A DNA stretch of 64,000 nt from an uncultured Bacteroidaceae bacterium (GCA_934293005.1 CAKQYA010000005.1:38408-102407), one strand, 5' to 3'; counted from the first letter of the stretch, positions 44,536-54,451 are shown. Notes: generated by a model from the sequence alone, not told the origin. Made by a program: numbers and translations.

Positions 44536-45405
44536 ATGGATACAGAAGAACTTTTGCAAAAAGTAAGGAAGGTTGAGATTAAGACTAAGGGATTGTCCAA
44601 CAATATCTTTGCAGGTGAATACCACTCTGCCTTCAAGGGGCGAGGTATGGCATTCAGTGAGGTGCGTGAATATCAGTATGGTGATGATGTGCGCGATATT
44701 GATTGGAATGTCACTGCCCGACTTGGCAAACCTTATGTCAAGGTCTTTGAGGAAGAGCGAGAGCTGACGGTCATGCTTCTTGTGGATGTGTCTGGTTCTC
44801 TTGATTTTGGCACACAATGCCAAACTAAGCGGCAGCTACTCACTGAGATAGCTGCCACGCTCGCTTTCTCTGCCATACAGAACAATGATAAGATAGGTGT
44901 GATATTCTTTTCTGACAGGATTGAAAAATTCATTCCTCCCAAGAAAGGAAGAAAACATATACTTTTTATCATCCGTGAGTTGCTTGGCTTTCAGCCTGCA
45001 AGCAACAAAACAGACATAGGCCATGCTGTCGAGTTTATGACGAATGCCATCAAGAAACGTTGCACAGTGTTTCTTTTGAGTGACTTCTTTGACAGCAAAG
45101 ACTATAGCAATCAATTGACGGTGGCTAACAGACGTCATGATGTGGTGGCATTGCAGATATATGATCGTCGCATGGTCGAATTGCCTAATGTCGGCATTGT
45201 AAAGATGCTTGATGCCGAGACAGGTCACGACACGTTTGTCGACACCTCATCTTCTGCAGTCAGAAAGGCTCATCATGAATGGTGGTGTGACCATCAGGCA
45301 TATTTGCATACGGCTTTCACTAAGTCAAATATAGATAATGTGTCAGTGCGAACAGACGAAGACTATGTTCGTGCTCTGATGAACTTATTCCGCCGCAGAG
45401 GGTGA
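44536..45405 (+). CDS. DUF58 domain protein of the Bat operon
   Basis: 289 residues. DUF58 signature FKGRGMAFSEVREYQYGDDVRDIDWNVTARLGKPYVKVFEEERE (residues ~34-77), followed by a vWA-like domain with DVSGSL as MIDAS motif. No membrane segment. Usually the second gene of moxR operons and likely to bind the MoxR ATPase. Confidence 0.93.
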   Translation: MDTEELLQKVRKVEIKTKGLSNNIFAGEYHSAFKGRGMAFSEVREYQYGDDVRDIDWNVTARLGKPYVKVFEEERELTVMLLVDVSGSLDFGTQCQTKRQLLTEIAATLAFSAIQNNDKIGVIFFSDRIEKFIPPKKGRKHILFIIRELLGFQPASNKTDIGHAVEFMTNAIKKRCTVFLLSDFFDSKDYSNQLTVANRRHDVVALQIYDRRMVELPNVGIVKMLDAETGHDTFVDTSSSAVRKAHHEWWCDHQAYLHTAFTKSNIDNVSVRTDEDYVRALMNLFRRRG

Positions 45406-45516
45406 ATAGTTGTCATGCTGCATCATATTACGATACACTTTCTGTTTTTCAGATGATGTTGGGGCGATATGATAAATGTGCATGAAGTAAGGAGTATAAA
45501 TTGAATATAAACCAAG

Positions 45517-46611
45517 ATGGTTAGACTGATTTGTAAAATAAAGTATGTATATGCTGTTGTCCTCATGTTTTTTTTAGGGACAAGCTCGTTGCAAGCACAG
45601 GTGACGGTGGATGCCAAACTTGATTCGGCTGCCATCTTTATAGGGCAACGCATTGGATTGACATTAGAAGTGTCTGCAGATGCGCAAAAGAATATAGAAC
45701 TGCCTGAATGGGATTCCCTTCAGCAGATTGTGCCTGGTGTGGAGTTTGTAAATGCAGGGAAAGCTGACACAAGTTTTCTTGACAATGACAAGCGCATAGT
45801 GCTCAGTCGTCGTTATTACTTTACTTCGTTCGACTCGGCTCTTTATCTCTTGCCAGAGATGCAGGTTAATGTTGATGGCAAGTTGTATACATCGAAAAAG
45901 ATGGCATTGAAGGTGCTCACGTTAGACATCGACACCATCCATGCTGACAGCATCTATGGCATAAAGGCGGAATTGGCTCCTCCGTTCGATTGGGCTGAGT
46001 GGCGTCTTGTCATTGTTGGCATCTTGATAGCTCTCCTGTTTGTTGCCATGCTTGTGTATGTATGTTATAGATTGAAGCATAATAAGCCGATACTTCACCG
46101 CATACGTCGCAAGAAACATGTGCCTCCTCATACTGCGGCAATGAAGAAGATAGAGCTTATCAAGGATGAGAAGATATGGCAGAGTGAGGATTCTAAAGAA
46201 TATTACACTATGCTTACAGACACGCTGCGACAGTATATCAAAGAGCGTTACGGATTCAATGCGCTGGAGATGACATCATTTGAGATTATTCATAAATTGC
46301 AGGAAGTCAATGATGAAACTGCAATAGCTGAATTGCGAGAACTTTTCCAAACAGCAGACCTTGTTAAGTTTGCTAAATATAGCACGCTTATCAATGAAAA
46401 TGACCGCAATCTCGTCAGTGCCATAGAGTATATCAACCAGACTAAACTTGAAGAGCCTGAAGAAAAACCTCAACCAGAAGTAGTTGTTGTAGAAGAAAAG
46501 CGCTCCAAGGTGGCCAAATGGGTGCTAACGGCTTCAATAGTTGTGGTAGGCCTGATGCTTCTTGCCGTCTTAGCTTATGTTGCATACAGAGTATATATGC
46601 TTACTCTATAG
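45517..46611 (+). CDS. Bat-operon membrane protein, BatD N-terminal-like plus cytosolic domain
   Basis: 364 residues. Signal peptide-like start (YAVVLMFFLGTSSLQAQ), an Ig-like beta domain resembling the start of BatD (VTVDAKLDSAAIFIGQRIGLTLEV), a membrane segment (LVIVGILIALLFVAMLVYVCYRL), a charged cytosolic part with a helical domain (YYTMLTDTLRQYIKERYGFNALEMT) like DUF4381, then a last membrane helix. Present in Bacteroidetes Bat operons between DUF58 and batA; no specific function is known. Confidence 0.75.
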   Translation: MVRLICKIKYVYAVVLMFFLGTSSLQAQVTVDAKLDSAAIFIGQRIGLTLEVSADAQKNIELPEWDSLQQIVPGVEFVNAGKADTSFLDNDKRIVLSRRYYFTSFDSALYLLPEMQVNVDGKLYTSKKMALKVLTLDIDTIHADSIYGIKAELAPPFDWAEWRLVIVGILIALLFVAMLVYVCYRLKHNKPILHRIRRKKHVPPHTAAMKKIELIKDEKIWQSEDSKEYYTMLTDTLRQYIKERYGFNALEMTSFEIIHKLQEVNDETAIAELRELFQTADLVKFAKYSTLINENDRNLVSAIEYINQTKLEEPEEKPQPEVVVVEEKRSKVAKWVLTASIVVVGLMLLAVLAYVAYRVYMLTL

Positions 46612-46648
46612 CTCCTGTATTTTTTAATGTTCAAGTAATAATGAAATA

Positions 46649-47638
46649 ATGGAATTCAAGAATCCTCTGTTTTTTCTGTTGCTCATAGCTCTCGTGCCAT
46701 ATATAATATGGTATGTGATGAGATACAAGCAAAGCTTGCCTTCGTTGAAGGTGCCTGATACATCTAAGTATGCTAAGGTGACCAAGAGTTTTCGGCTGTA
46801 TTTGCTTCATGTGCCTTTTGTGCTTCGCTTGGTAGTGCTTACCTTGATAATATGCACACTTGCTCGTCCCCAAAGTAAGCATTCGTGGAGCAATACTGAT
46901 GTAGAGGGCATTGACATAATGTTGGCGGTAGACGTGTCCACTTCCATGTTGGCGCAAGACTTCAAGCCAAACAGAGTGGAGGCTTTGAAAAAGATAGCGC
47001 AGAAATTTATCGACAATCGTCCCAACGATAATATTGGTCTTACCGTATTTGCTGGTGAGGCATATACACAGTGTCCGCTAACTATTGATCACGCTGTACT
47101 GATGAATCTTTATAACAGTGCTGATTGCAATATGGCTGCTCGTGGAGTCATTGACGATGGCACTGCCATTGGAGATGGCATTATGAATGCTATTCTCCGT
47201 CTGAAGGATAGCGAGGCTAAGTCTAAAGTCATCATTCTGCTCACCGATGGTGTTAATAATAGCGGAAATATATCCCCTGTGACAGCAGCAGAGATTGCTC
47301 GCAAGTATGGCATACGTATATACACCATAGGCATTGGCCGCAATGGAATGGCTCCTTATCCACTGCCAACAGGCGGCACTGCGATGCTTCCTGTTGAAAT
47401 AGACGAGGCTGCTATGACAAAGATTTCGTCAGAGACAGGCGGACGTTATTTCCGCGCTCAGAAAAATGATGAACTTTTGTCGGTATACAATGACATAGAT
47501 GATATGGAGCGCACCAAATTCAGTGTGAAGCAATATAGTCGTCGCAATGAGTTGTATGAGCCTTTTGCTCTTACAGCTCTTGTGGTGCTTGTGTTTGAGG
47601 TGTTGTTGCGCACCGTTGTGCTGAGGCGATTGCCTTGA
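46649..47638 (+). CDS. batA: BatA, von Willebrand factor A membrane protein
   Basis: 329 residues: one or two N-terminal membrane segments (PLFFLLLIALVPYIIWYVM; LRLVVLTLIICTLARPQ), vWA domain with MIDAS DxSxS in MLAVDVSTSMLAQDF and a Thr/Asp pair (LLTDGVNNSG), and a C-terminal membrane helix. Bat (Bacteroides aerotolerance) proteins form a membrane complex linked to oxygen tolerance. It is 37 bp after the previous gene and 55 bp before its paralogue batB. Confidence 0.92.
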   Translation: MEFKNPLFFLLLIALVPYIIWYVMRYKQSLPSLKVPDTSKYAKVTKSFRLYLLHVPFVLRLVVLTLIICTLARPQSKHSWSNTDVEGIDIMLAVDVSTSMLAQDFKPNRVEALKKIAQKFIDNRPNDNIGLTVFAGEAYTQCPLTIDHAVLMNLYNSADCNMAARGVIDDGTAIGDGIMNAILRLKDSEAKSKVIILLTDGVNNSGNISPVTAAEIARKYGIRIYTIGIGRNGMAPYPLPTGGTAMLPVEIDEAAMTKISSETGGRYFRAQKNDELLSVYNDIDDMERTKFSVKQYSRRNELYEPFALTALVVLVFEVLLRTVVLRRLP

Positions 47639-47693
47639 CACATTTTTTTCGTGAGATATAGTATTTGAACTTAATGGATTAAATGTTAGAGAA

Positions 47694-48710
47694 ATGTTCA
47701 GATTTGCGTGTCCAATATATTTGTACCTTTTGGTGCTGATTCCGGTGATGATTTTGGTATATGCTTTCATGCGGTACCGAGCCAAAAAGCAACTGAATAA
47801 GTTTGGCGATCCCGTTCTGGTCAAGTTGCTTGTGCCAGATGTGTCGCCAATGAGGCAACATGTTAAATTTTTCTTGATGATGGCTGCGTATGCTCTTCTC
47901 TGTGTTGTCTTGGCACGTCCGCAGTATGGTACCCGTAATGAAGAGGTTAAACGCCAGGGCATAGAAGTAGCCATAGCTGTCGATGTGTCCAACTCTATGC
48001 TTTGTGAGGATGTCAGTCCTAATCGTCTTGAGAAATCAAAAATGATAGTTAGCAAGCTTGTCGAGCAGTTTGACGAGGATAAGGTAGGTCTTGTGGCATT
48101 TGCAGGAAGCGCGATAACGTTGCTTCCAATGACAGGCGACTATGTGTCAGCAAAGATGTTTCTTGATCAACTCAACCCTGCTACAGTGACTATGCAAGGC
48201 ACTAATCTTGCTGAGGCCATAACGCGTGCCACTGCTGGATTCTCAGAAAAGGCAGGCGTAGGGCGTGCTCTGATTCTTATCACAGACGCAGAAGACAATG
48301 AACAAGGTGCTGTGGAAGCAGCCAAAGACGCCAAACGTCTTGGAGTGCAAATTTTTGTTTTGTCTGTAGGCACGTCGCAGGGAGGCCCCATTCCTATGGG
48401 AGATGGTTCCTTTAAGAAAGACAGCGATGGCAATGTGGTCACGACTAAATTGAATGAAAACATAGGAAAGAGCATAGCTCAGGCTGGCGGTGGTGTATAT
48501 GTGCATGTAGACCAGACTAATCTGGCTCAAGAACTTTTGAATAAAGAAATTGAAAAGATGCAGAAAGATGATATATCCACATCCATGTATTCAGCTTATG
48601 ATGAGCAGTTTGTGGCTGTTGCATTGCTTGCTTTCATTGTGCTGATGGCTGAAGTGTGTGTGATGGAAAGAAAAAACAGGTGGATAAAGAAATATAAATT
48701 GTTCAACTAA
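47694..48710 (+). CDS. batB: BatB, von Willebrand factor A membrane protein
   Basis: 338 residues and a paralogue of BatA with the same order: two N-terminal membrane segments, vWA with AIAVDVSNSMLCEDVSPNRLEK as MIDAS, ITDAEDNEQGAVE, and a final membrane helix (VALLAFIVLMAEVCVM). BatA and BatB can form a complex in Bacteroides. No cysteine-based or other odd features. Confidence 0.92.
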   Translation: MFRFACPIYLYLLVLIPVMILVYAFMRYRAKKQLNKFGDPVLVKLLVPDVSPMRQHVKFFLMMAAYALLCVVLARPQYGTRNEEVKRQGIEVAIAVDVSNSMLCEDVSPNRLEKSKMIVSKLVEQFDEDKVGLVAFAGSAITLLPMTGDYVSAKMFLDQLNPATVTMQGTNLAEAITRATAGFSEKAGVGRALILITDAEDNEQGAVEAAKDAKRLGVQIFVLSVGTSQGGPIPMGDGSFKKDSDGNVVTTKLNENIGKSIAQAGGGVYVHVDQTNLAQELLNKEIEKMQKDDISTSMYSAYDEQFVAVALLAFIVLMAEVCVMERKNRWIKKYKLFN

Positions 48711-48812
48711 TGTTCATACTGCGGTTGTTTATATAGAATATCACTTGGCGATCGGTGGAGATTATCATTATATTTTGAGGCAGTTTAAACAAAATAATAA
48801 CCATTTAAGCAG

Positions 48813-49571
48813 ATGAGACAAATAATCATTGGCATATTGATGTTTTTCGTTCTTGTGCCAGCATCAGCACAGAATGCGCGCGACTATATACGCATGGGCA
48901 ACAAGGCATACCGCCAAAGCCAGTATGACAAGGCTGAGACGATGTATTTAAAGTCCGTGTCTAAGGTGCCCTCATTCGAGGGATATTACAATCTTGGCAA
49001 CGTTTACGTCATGCAGAGGAAAGACTCTACAGCCTTTGAAAATTATAAAAAAGCTGATTCAATAGGCATTAACGATGCAGTGCGCAAATCGCTTAACTAT
49101 CATAATATGGGCAATATCTGGTATGCTCAAGGCATTGCGGCGACTCGCTCGCATGAGGGCAATGCTGCAGATGCATTCCAGAATGCTGTCAATTTCTATA
49201 AGAGCGCACTTCGTTGCAATCCTTCCGATAATGAAACTCGATACAACCTTGCAATGGCGCAGTATCAGCTGAAGAAGAGCCAAAACAACAAAGGCGGCGG
49301 TCAGAATGATAATGGCAAGGATGATAAAGACCAACAGAAACAAAAGCAGCAGAATAAAGACCAACAGAAAAAGGACCAACAGAAAAAGGACCAACAGAAA
49401 GATAATAAGGATCAGCAGCAAAATAAATCCAACAGTGAGAAAAAGGATGAAATGAGCAAACAAGCTGCCGAACAACTGCTTAATTCTGCTCAACAAGATG
49501 AGAAGAGCGTTCAACGAAAATTGAACGAGAATAAGGACAACCGTCGCAAAACACTCGAAAAAGACTGGTGA
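48813..49571 (+). CDS. batC: BatC, TPR protein with Lys/Gln-rich tail
   Basis: 252 residues. Signal peptide (IIIGILMFFVLVPASAQ), two to three TPR units (AYRQSQYDKAETMYLKSVSKVPSFEGYYNLGNVYV), then a low-complexity tail with tandem DQQKK units encoded by a short DNA repeat at 49326-49425. The tail probably is unstructured in the periplasm and variable in length between strains. Position fits BatC. Confidence 0.88.
   Translation: MRQIIIGILMFFVLVPASAQNARDYIRMGNKAYRQSQYDKAETMYLKSVSKVPSFEGYYNLGNVYVMQRKDSTAFENYKKADSIGINDAVRKSLNYHNMGNIWYAQGIAATRSHEGNAADAFQNAVNFYKSALRCNPSDNETRYNLAMAQYQLKKSQNNKGGGQNDNGKDDKDQQKQKQQNKDQQKKDQQKKDQQKDNKDQQQNKSNSEKKDEMSKQAAEQLLNSAQQDEKSVQRKLNENKDNRRKTLEKDW
49326..49425 (+). 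repeat. 15-bp tandem repeat in batC
   Basis: Repeats of AAAGACCAACAGAAA and AAGGACCAACAGAAA in frame, encoding K-D-Q-Q-K units. Such a tract can gain or lose units by slippage without breaking the frame. Confidence 0.75.
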
Positions 49572-49693
49572 GTCAATTTGTGGAGAATGTCTGTCAAATA
49601 GCTATTGCCTTTTATGAATGATGGATATTCAATTCAGTCTTCTCTTTATGAGACGTATTATATATAGATGATACAATTGACGACTATAAGATT

Positions 49694-51538
49694 ATGAAAA
49701 GAATAACAAATATAATTCTATTATTTTGCGTATTTGTATGCGCATGGGCTGATGGCAATGTCACCTTCAAGGCGACAGTGCCATCTACGGTAGAAGCTGG
49801 GGGCAAATTCCGAGTGCAGTTTACTGTCAACACACAGGATGTCTCAGGTTTTTCAGCTCCTGATTTCAAGGGATTTGAGGTGCTTTACGGTCCAGCCACT
49901 TCTTCCCAAAGCAGTTTTCAGATAATTAACGGCCGTACGTCTCAAAGCAGCAGCGTGATTTATTCATACGTGCTCATGGCCAACCAGTCGGGAACATATA
50001 CTATAGGCAGTGCAAGTGTGCATGCCGGAGGCAAAACTGTGAAGACACGCCCTGTGCAAGTAAAGGTGCTGCCGTCAGGATCCCAGTCGTCAGGTACATC
50101 TTCAAGTTCATCGTCTGCTTCATCTCGCAATGTCTCGTCACGTGAATCCTCGTCGGACGCAGGACGTGGCATTTCAGCCAGAGACTTGTTCATGACTGCA
50201 ACAGCTTCGCGCACTAACGTGCATGAACAGGAAGCCGTGCTTTTGACTTATAAGATATACACACTTGTAGACCTCACGCAGCTTGATGGCAAACTTCCAA
50301 CATTGGATGGATTCCAGATTCAAGAGATACCTCTGCCACGTACAAAGGAGTTTCAGCTTGAACAGTATAATGGCCGCAATTATCGCACAGTTGTTTGGAG
50401 CCAGTATCTTGTCTTCCCGCAGAAGTCGGGCAAACTTACCATTCCATCCATAACATATGATGGAGTTGTTGTTACCCGCAACCGCAATATCGATCCATTT
50501 GAAGCGTTCTTTAATGGCAATAGTGGCTATGTTGAGACAAAAAAGAAGATAGTGACAAAGCCAATAGTTATAAATGTGTCTCCACTTACAGGCAAACCTT
50601 CTGGCTTCTCAGGAGCTGTCGGCAAGTTCAGCATCTCATCAAGCATTAGTTCTCATGCTGTAGATGCCAATGAAGCTGTCACCCTTAAATTGAAGGTCAG
50701 CGGAAACGGAAACATGAAGCTCATATCTACTCCTTTAGTTGATTTCCCTAAAGACTTCGAAACTTATGATGCTAAAGTGACTGACAACTTCTCCATTTCG
50801 CGTACAGGACTCACTGGAACAAAAGAGTTTGAGTATCTTGCCGTTCCTCGCCATCCAGGCACTTATACTATTCCTGCTGTAAAGTTTATTTACTTCGACA
50901 CTGCAACGCGCACATACAAAACGCTGATGACGGAACCGTATGAGTTGAAAGTAAACAAAGGCAAAGGGGGATATGGTCAAAGTGTGACAAGCTACAGCGG
51001 ACAGCAACAAGATGTTCAGCAACTAAACCAAGACATTCGATTCATCAAGAAAGGTGATGTGGAATACCATCGGTCATACGATGCTTTTTTTGCTACATGG
51101 CGCTTTTGGCTTGCATACATCATACCTTTGGTACTTTTCTGTGTAGCTGTATCGTTTGGTCGCAAACGATTGAGAATGAATGCTAATGTAGCTCTTTCGC
51201 GTGGACGTAAGGCTAACAAGGTGGCTATCAAACGTCTTAAAGCGGCAAAGAAGCTTCTTGATGCTCATGAACGTGAACCGTTTTACGATGAGGTGCTTCG
51301 TGCCCTTCTTGGATATGTGGGGGATAAATTTAATATGTCGCAAGAGACGCTCAATAAGGAGAATATTGAACAGTCGCTCGCATCGCGCAGAGTCCCTAAC
51401 GAATATGTTGATGCTTTCATGAAGGTCATCAACGACTGTGAGTTTGCACGATATGCGCCGGGAGACCCTGAAGCTAATATGGAGCAGGTCTATGACAGTT
51501 CTATCGAGACTATTAGTAAAATGGAGGATAATTTATGA
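49694..51538 (+). CDS. batD: BatD, oxygen tolerance protein with Ig-like domains
   Basis: 614 residues. Signal peptide (ITNIILLFCVFVCAWA), an N-terminal BatD domain (VTFKATVPSTVEAGGKFRVQFTVN), a Ser-rich linker (~residues 130-155), further beta domains with KIVTKPIVINVSPL, a membrane helix (FWLAYIIPLVLFCVAVSF) and a helical cytosolic tail like that of the protein at 45517. Most of it faces the periplasm. The stop overlaps the batE start (ATGA), which implies coupled translation. Confidence 0.92.
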   Translation: MKRITNIILLFCVFVCAWADGNVTFKATVPSTVEAGGKFRVQFTVNTQDVSGFSAPDFKGFEVLYGPATSSQSSFQIINGRTSQSSSVIYSYVLMANQSGTYTIGSASVHAGGKTVKTRPVQVKVLPSGSQSSGTSSSSSSASSRNVSSRESSSDAGRGISARDLFMTATASRTNVHEQEAVLLTYKIYTLVDLTQLDGKLPTLDGFQIQEIPLPRTKEFQLEQYNGRNYRTVVWSQYLVFPQKSGKLTIPSITYDGVVVTRNRNIDPFEAFFNGNSGYVETKKKIVTKPIVINVSPLTGKPSGFSGAVGKFSISSSISSHAVDANEAVTLKLKVSGNGNMKLISTPLVDFPKDFETYDAKVTDNFSISRTGLTGTKEFEYLAVPRHPGTYTIPAVKFIYFDTATRTYKTLMTEPYELKVNKGKGGYGQSVTSYSGQQQDVQQLNQDIRFIKKGDVEYHRSYDAFFATWRFWLAYIIPLVLFCVAVSFGRKRLRMNANVALSRGRKANKVAIKRLKAAKKLLDAHEREPFYDEVLRALLGYVGDKFNMSQETLNKENIEQSLASRRVPNEYVDAFMKVINDCEFARYAPGDPEANMEQVYDSSIETISKMEDNL

Positions 51539-52287
51539 TTAAAAGAATATATATAATGTTAGTGATGGTGTTTATGTGCGCCATCACTGCTATTGCAGCA
51601 ACTAAAGCCGAGGCTGATGCATTGTATGAAAAAGAGAATTATGCAGAAGCCGCAAAAGTTTATCTGATGGTAACAAAGGCCAACGGCGTGTCATATGAGG
51701 TTTATTATAATCTTGGAAACTGTTATTATAATTTGGATGACATTCCGCAAGCCGTGCTATATTATGAGCGAGCTTATTTGTTGAATCCTGGTGATGCTGA
51801 TGTGCGTGCCAACCTTGCTTTGGCGCGCGGCAAGACCGTTGATAAGGTTGTGCCTCCTTCTGAGATGTTTTTCGTCACTTGGTGGCGCGAACTGACTCAT
51901 TGTATGGATGTCACATCGTGGACGGCATTAGGACTGACATCATTTATCCTTATGCTTGTAGGTGTGACGCTATACATGTTCATGTCACAACTTTGGCTTC
52001 GTAAGATTGGCGTTTATGGAGCTATGTTTCTTTTTGTGCTGTTGATTGTGGCAAATATGGCTGCATTTTCGCAACATCGTGACATGGTCAATCGCAACAC
52101 TGCTATAATCATGGCACCTGCAGTCACAGTCAAAAGTTCTCCAAGTGACCGCAGCACGGATCTCTTTGTGATACATGAAGGCTCTAAAGTGGAAATAATA
52201 GATAAGAGCATGTCCGACTGGATTGAAGTGAAGTTTGAGGAAGGCAAACAAGGGTGGATACCAGTCGGTGCTGCCGAGGTGATTTAA
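51535..52287 (+). CDS. batE: BatE, TPR and SH3-like membrane protein
   Basis: 250 residues. Signal peptide (IYIMLVMVFMCAITAIAA), TPR units (YYNLGNCYYNLDDIPQAVLYYERAYLLNPGDADVRANLALA), two membrane helices (~residues 132-180) and a C-terminal bacterial SH3 domain (VTVKSSPSDRSTDLFVIHEGSKVEII...WIPVGAAEVI). It overlaps batD by four bases and closes the operon. Confidence 0.92.
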   Translation: MIKRIYIMLVMVFMCAITAIAATKAEADALYEKENYAEAAKVYLMVTKANGVSYEVYYNLGNCYYNLDDIPQAVLYYERAYLLNPGDADVRANLALARGKTVDKVVPPSEMFFVTWWRELTHCMDVTSWTALGLTSFILMLVGVTLYMFMSQLWLRKIGVYGAMFLFVLLIVANMAAFSQHRDMVNRNTAIIMAPAVTVKSSPSDRSTDLFVIHEGSKVEIIDKSMSDWIEVKFEEGKQGWIPVGAAEVI

Positions 52288-52361
52288 AAGTAAGAGCTGC
52301 TTTGCACGGTTGCTTGTAAAAACAAAAGGCTGCAAGCAGTTGTGAAATATTACATAAAACG

Positions 52362-52384
52362 TCCTGATGACCGATTGGGGTTAA
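52362..52384 (+). repeat. solo right end of the fold-back element
   Basis: CTGATGACCGATTGGGGTTAA matches the right end of the fold-back elements (CTAATGACCGATTTTGGTTTAA in copy 1) apart from a few bases. No left end is present within 200 bp. It lies between batE and the PAP2 gene. Confidence 0.55.
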
Positions 52385-52449
52385 TTGCTGAAGAGGCATG
52401 AAAGTCTGTTTGAGATATATGGATGATAATGGATATATAATATTATAAT

Positions 52450-53136
52450 ATGGATATAAACCAACTTGACCACACGTTAACGCTTCTCATCAATGGTAGC
52501 GACAGCATTTTCTGGGATAATGTGATGTACACCGTCACAAACACTTTTTCATGGTCTATGGTGATAGTGGCATTGCTTGTCATCATCTTCAAGAACAACA
52601 GCATCAAGAACACGTTGATAATATTGCTTACTATTGCTTTGCTTATCTTTGTCGCAGACCGTATTTGTTCAGGATTGGTCAAGCCTATGGTGGCGCGTTG
52701 GCGACCTGCTCAAGATCCTCAACTGATGTATATGGTTGATGTGGTGCGTGGTTACCGTGGAGGACGTTTCGGATTCTTCTCAGGTCATGCTTGCAATACC
52801 ATGTGCATGGCTGTGTTCCTTTCGATGCTTTTCCGCAGCGCCAAAGTTACGTTGGTTCTCATCTTTTGGTCGCTCACAACCACTTTTACCCGTTTGTATC
52901 TTGGTGTGCATTATTTAGGTGATGTTTGTGTCGGTTGGTGTGTGGGCGTCATATTAGGATTATTGTTTTATTATCTTATGCGACGTTTTCAGCGTGGTGA
53001 TGACCGCAGAAGTTACATCTCAGAACAATTTACTTCCACGGGTTATTTGAAGAGTGACATGGACTCATTCCTTACAATTATATTCTTTAATTATGTCTGT
53101 GTCATTATTTTTGCCATGACCTTAGGTATAGGATGA
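52450..53136 (+). CDS. PAP2-family phosphatase
   Basis: 228 residues with about five to six membrane segments. The three PAP2 catalytic motifs are in order: KPMVARWRP (KxxxxxxRP), SGHA (in GFFSGHACN) and RLYLGVHYLGDVCVG (SRxxxxxHxxxD). It removes phosphate from lipid phosphates such as undecaprenyl pyrophosphate or phosphatidic acid; substrate is not readable. Its last 32 bp overlap the 3' end of tilS on the other strand. Confidence 0.92.
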   Translation: MDINQLDHTLTLLINGSDSIFWDNVMYTVTNTFSWSMVIVALLVIIFKNNSIKNTLIILLTIALLIFVADRICSGLVKPMVARWRPAQDPQLMYMVDVVRGYRGGRFGFFSGHACNTMCMAVFLSMLFRSAKVTLVLIFWSLTTTFTRLYLGVHYLGDVCVGWCVGVILGLLFYYLMRRFQRGDDRRSYISEQFTSTGYLKSDMDSFLTIIFFNYVCVIIFAMTLGIG

Positions 53137-54451
53137 CAACTCTTTTCGTCTTGCCATCCACTTTGTATAATTCGGAACTTCTACGTCCGACCACCCAGGC
53201 AATCTCTTCTCCGTCCATAAGCAGAGGTTGCCTTTCTTTTTCAAACAGGCTCATCTTCTGATCTGTCATGTAGTCGCTGAGCAGCTTTCTTTTGCCTTTC
53301 ATTCCGAATGGGGCAAAACTGTCTCCTGCCTTTGGCGTGCGCATTGTCAGTTGGTCGTGAAGCTTGTCTGCATCGAGATAGGCGTGAAGCCCATCTCTTT
53401 CTATCTTCATATCAGCTACATCTACAATGCGCTTTTCGATGACAGGAACAGGGTAGTGTGGGGCCTCCGTAATGATGCATGTCCTGTCTATGACAACTCT
53501 GGAGCCTTTCTTTCCGAACACCTTCCCGCATCCGCATGCCAGCATGTCTTTTAGTTCGGCCTTGTTGAACCCGCGGTCACCAATCAATTCGTGGAGCACG
53601 GATATAGGCGATGCTGTTTCTTTAAGCTTGCTTATGTCTATGAGTGTTTCCCCATTGTCCGCAACATGAGCGCAGAAGGCAATGTCGCGTTTTATGGCAT
53701 GCCTGTACACCTTATAGACTTCATTGAGGTTTTCCATTGTGGATGCCATATTGCCAGCAGCTCCACGGTTTATCTGTTCCAGTATCGGCATGATGTCAAG
53801 CCGTACCTTGTTGCGGGCGTATTCATCTTCCAAATTGGTGTGGTCTGTCACGTATCCTTGTTTGTGCTCGTCAAGGTAATCAATAATGTCTTTTCTCGTC
53901 AGACAAAGCAAAGGGCGCACTACATCATTATTCTTTGGCTGCATGCCGCACATGCCTTTGATGCCTGTGCCACGAACCATATTAAGCAGCATGGTTTCTG
54001 TATTGTCGTTCTCGTGGTGCCCTACAGCTATGCACTCAGCTTCTGTTTCTTTCATTATTTTTCTGAACTCGCTGTAGCGCAGTTCTCTGGCAGCCATCTC
54101 TATGCTGATTTTTTTCTTTTCAGCATACCCGATAGTGTCGAAGTCTGTTTTAATCATTTTAATGCCTAAGGAACAGCATAGATTTCGTGCGAATGTTTCG
54201 TCTCTCATGCTTTCCGCACCCCTAAGGTGAAAGTTGCAGTGCACGGCTGTCACATCAAAGCCCAGTTCTGCTAATATCATGATGAGGCACACTGAGTCGG
54301 GCCCTCCGCTTAGTCCTGCTATAACCTTACTGTTTTTTCCTATCAGCCTGTTGGAAAGTATGAATCTCTCCACCTTCTCGCTCACCTTGCTTCTTTTTGC
54401 TTTTGTGATCTTTCCTTGCATATCAATTGTGATTGTCTTATATGTGGACAT
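53105..54451 (-). CDS. tilS: tRNA(Ile)-lysidine synthase
   Basis: 448 residues (or 438 from the second ATG at 54421). Converts C34 of tRNA-Ile (CAU) to lysidine so that AUA is read as Ile. N-type ATP pyrophosphatase P-loop SGGPDSV at about residue 50, HCNFHLRGAESMRDE and GHHENDNTETMLLNMVRGTG, a middle TilS domain, and the C-terminal TilS domain (APFGMKGKRKLLSDYMTDQKM). It overlaps PAP2 tail to tail by 32 bp, so no separate terminator exists between the two. Confidence 0.95.
   Translation of the reverse strand: MSTYKTITIDMQGKITKAKRSKVSEKVERFILSNRLIGKNSKVIAGLSGGPDSVCLIMILAELGFDVTAVHCNFHLRGAESMRDETFARNLCCSLGIKMIKTDFDTIGYAEKKKISIEMAARELRYSEFRKIMKETEAECIAVGHHENDNTETMLLNMVRGTGIKGMCGMQPKNNDVVRPLLCLTRKDIIDYLDEHKQGYVTDHTNLEDEYARNKVRLDIMPILEQINRGAAGNMASTMENLNEVYKVYRHAIKRDIAFCAHVADNGETLIDISKLKETASPISVLHELIGDRGFNKAELKDMLACGCGKVFGKKGSRVVIDRTCIITEAPHYPVPVIEKRIVDVADMKIERDGLHAYLDADKLHDQLTMRTPKAGDSFAPFGMKGKRKLLSDYMTDQKMSLFEKERQPLLMDGEEIAWVVGRRSSELYKVDGKTKRVVILYLRSWQK

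Noticed and set aside
49059..49514. Leu/Ile-rich minus-strand frame opposite batC
   Set aside because: Product of the Lys/Gln repeat read on the other strand; not a membrane protein.
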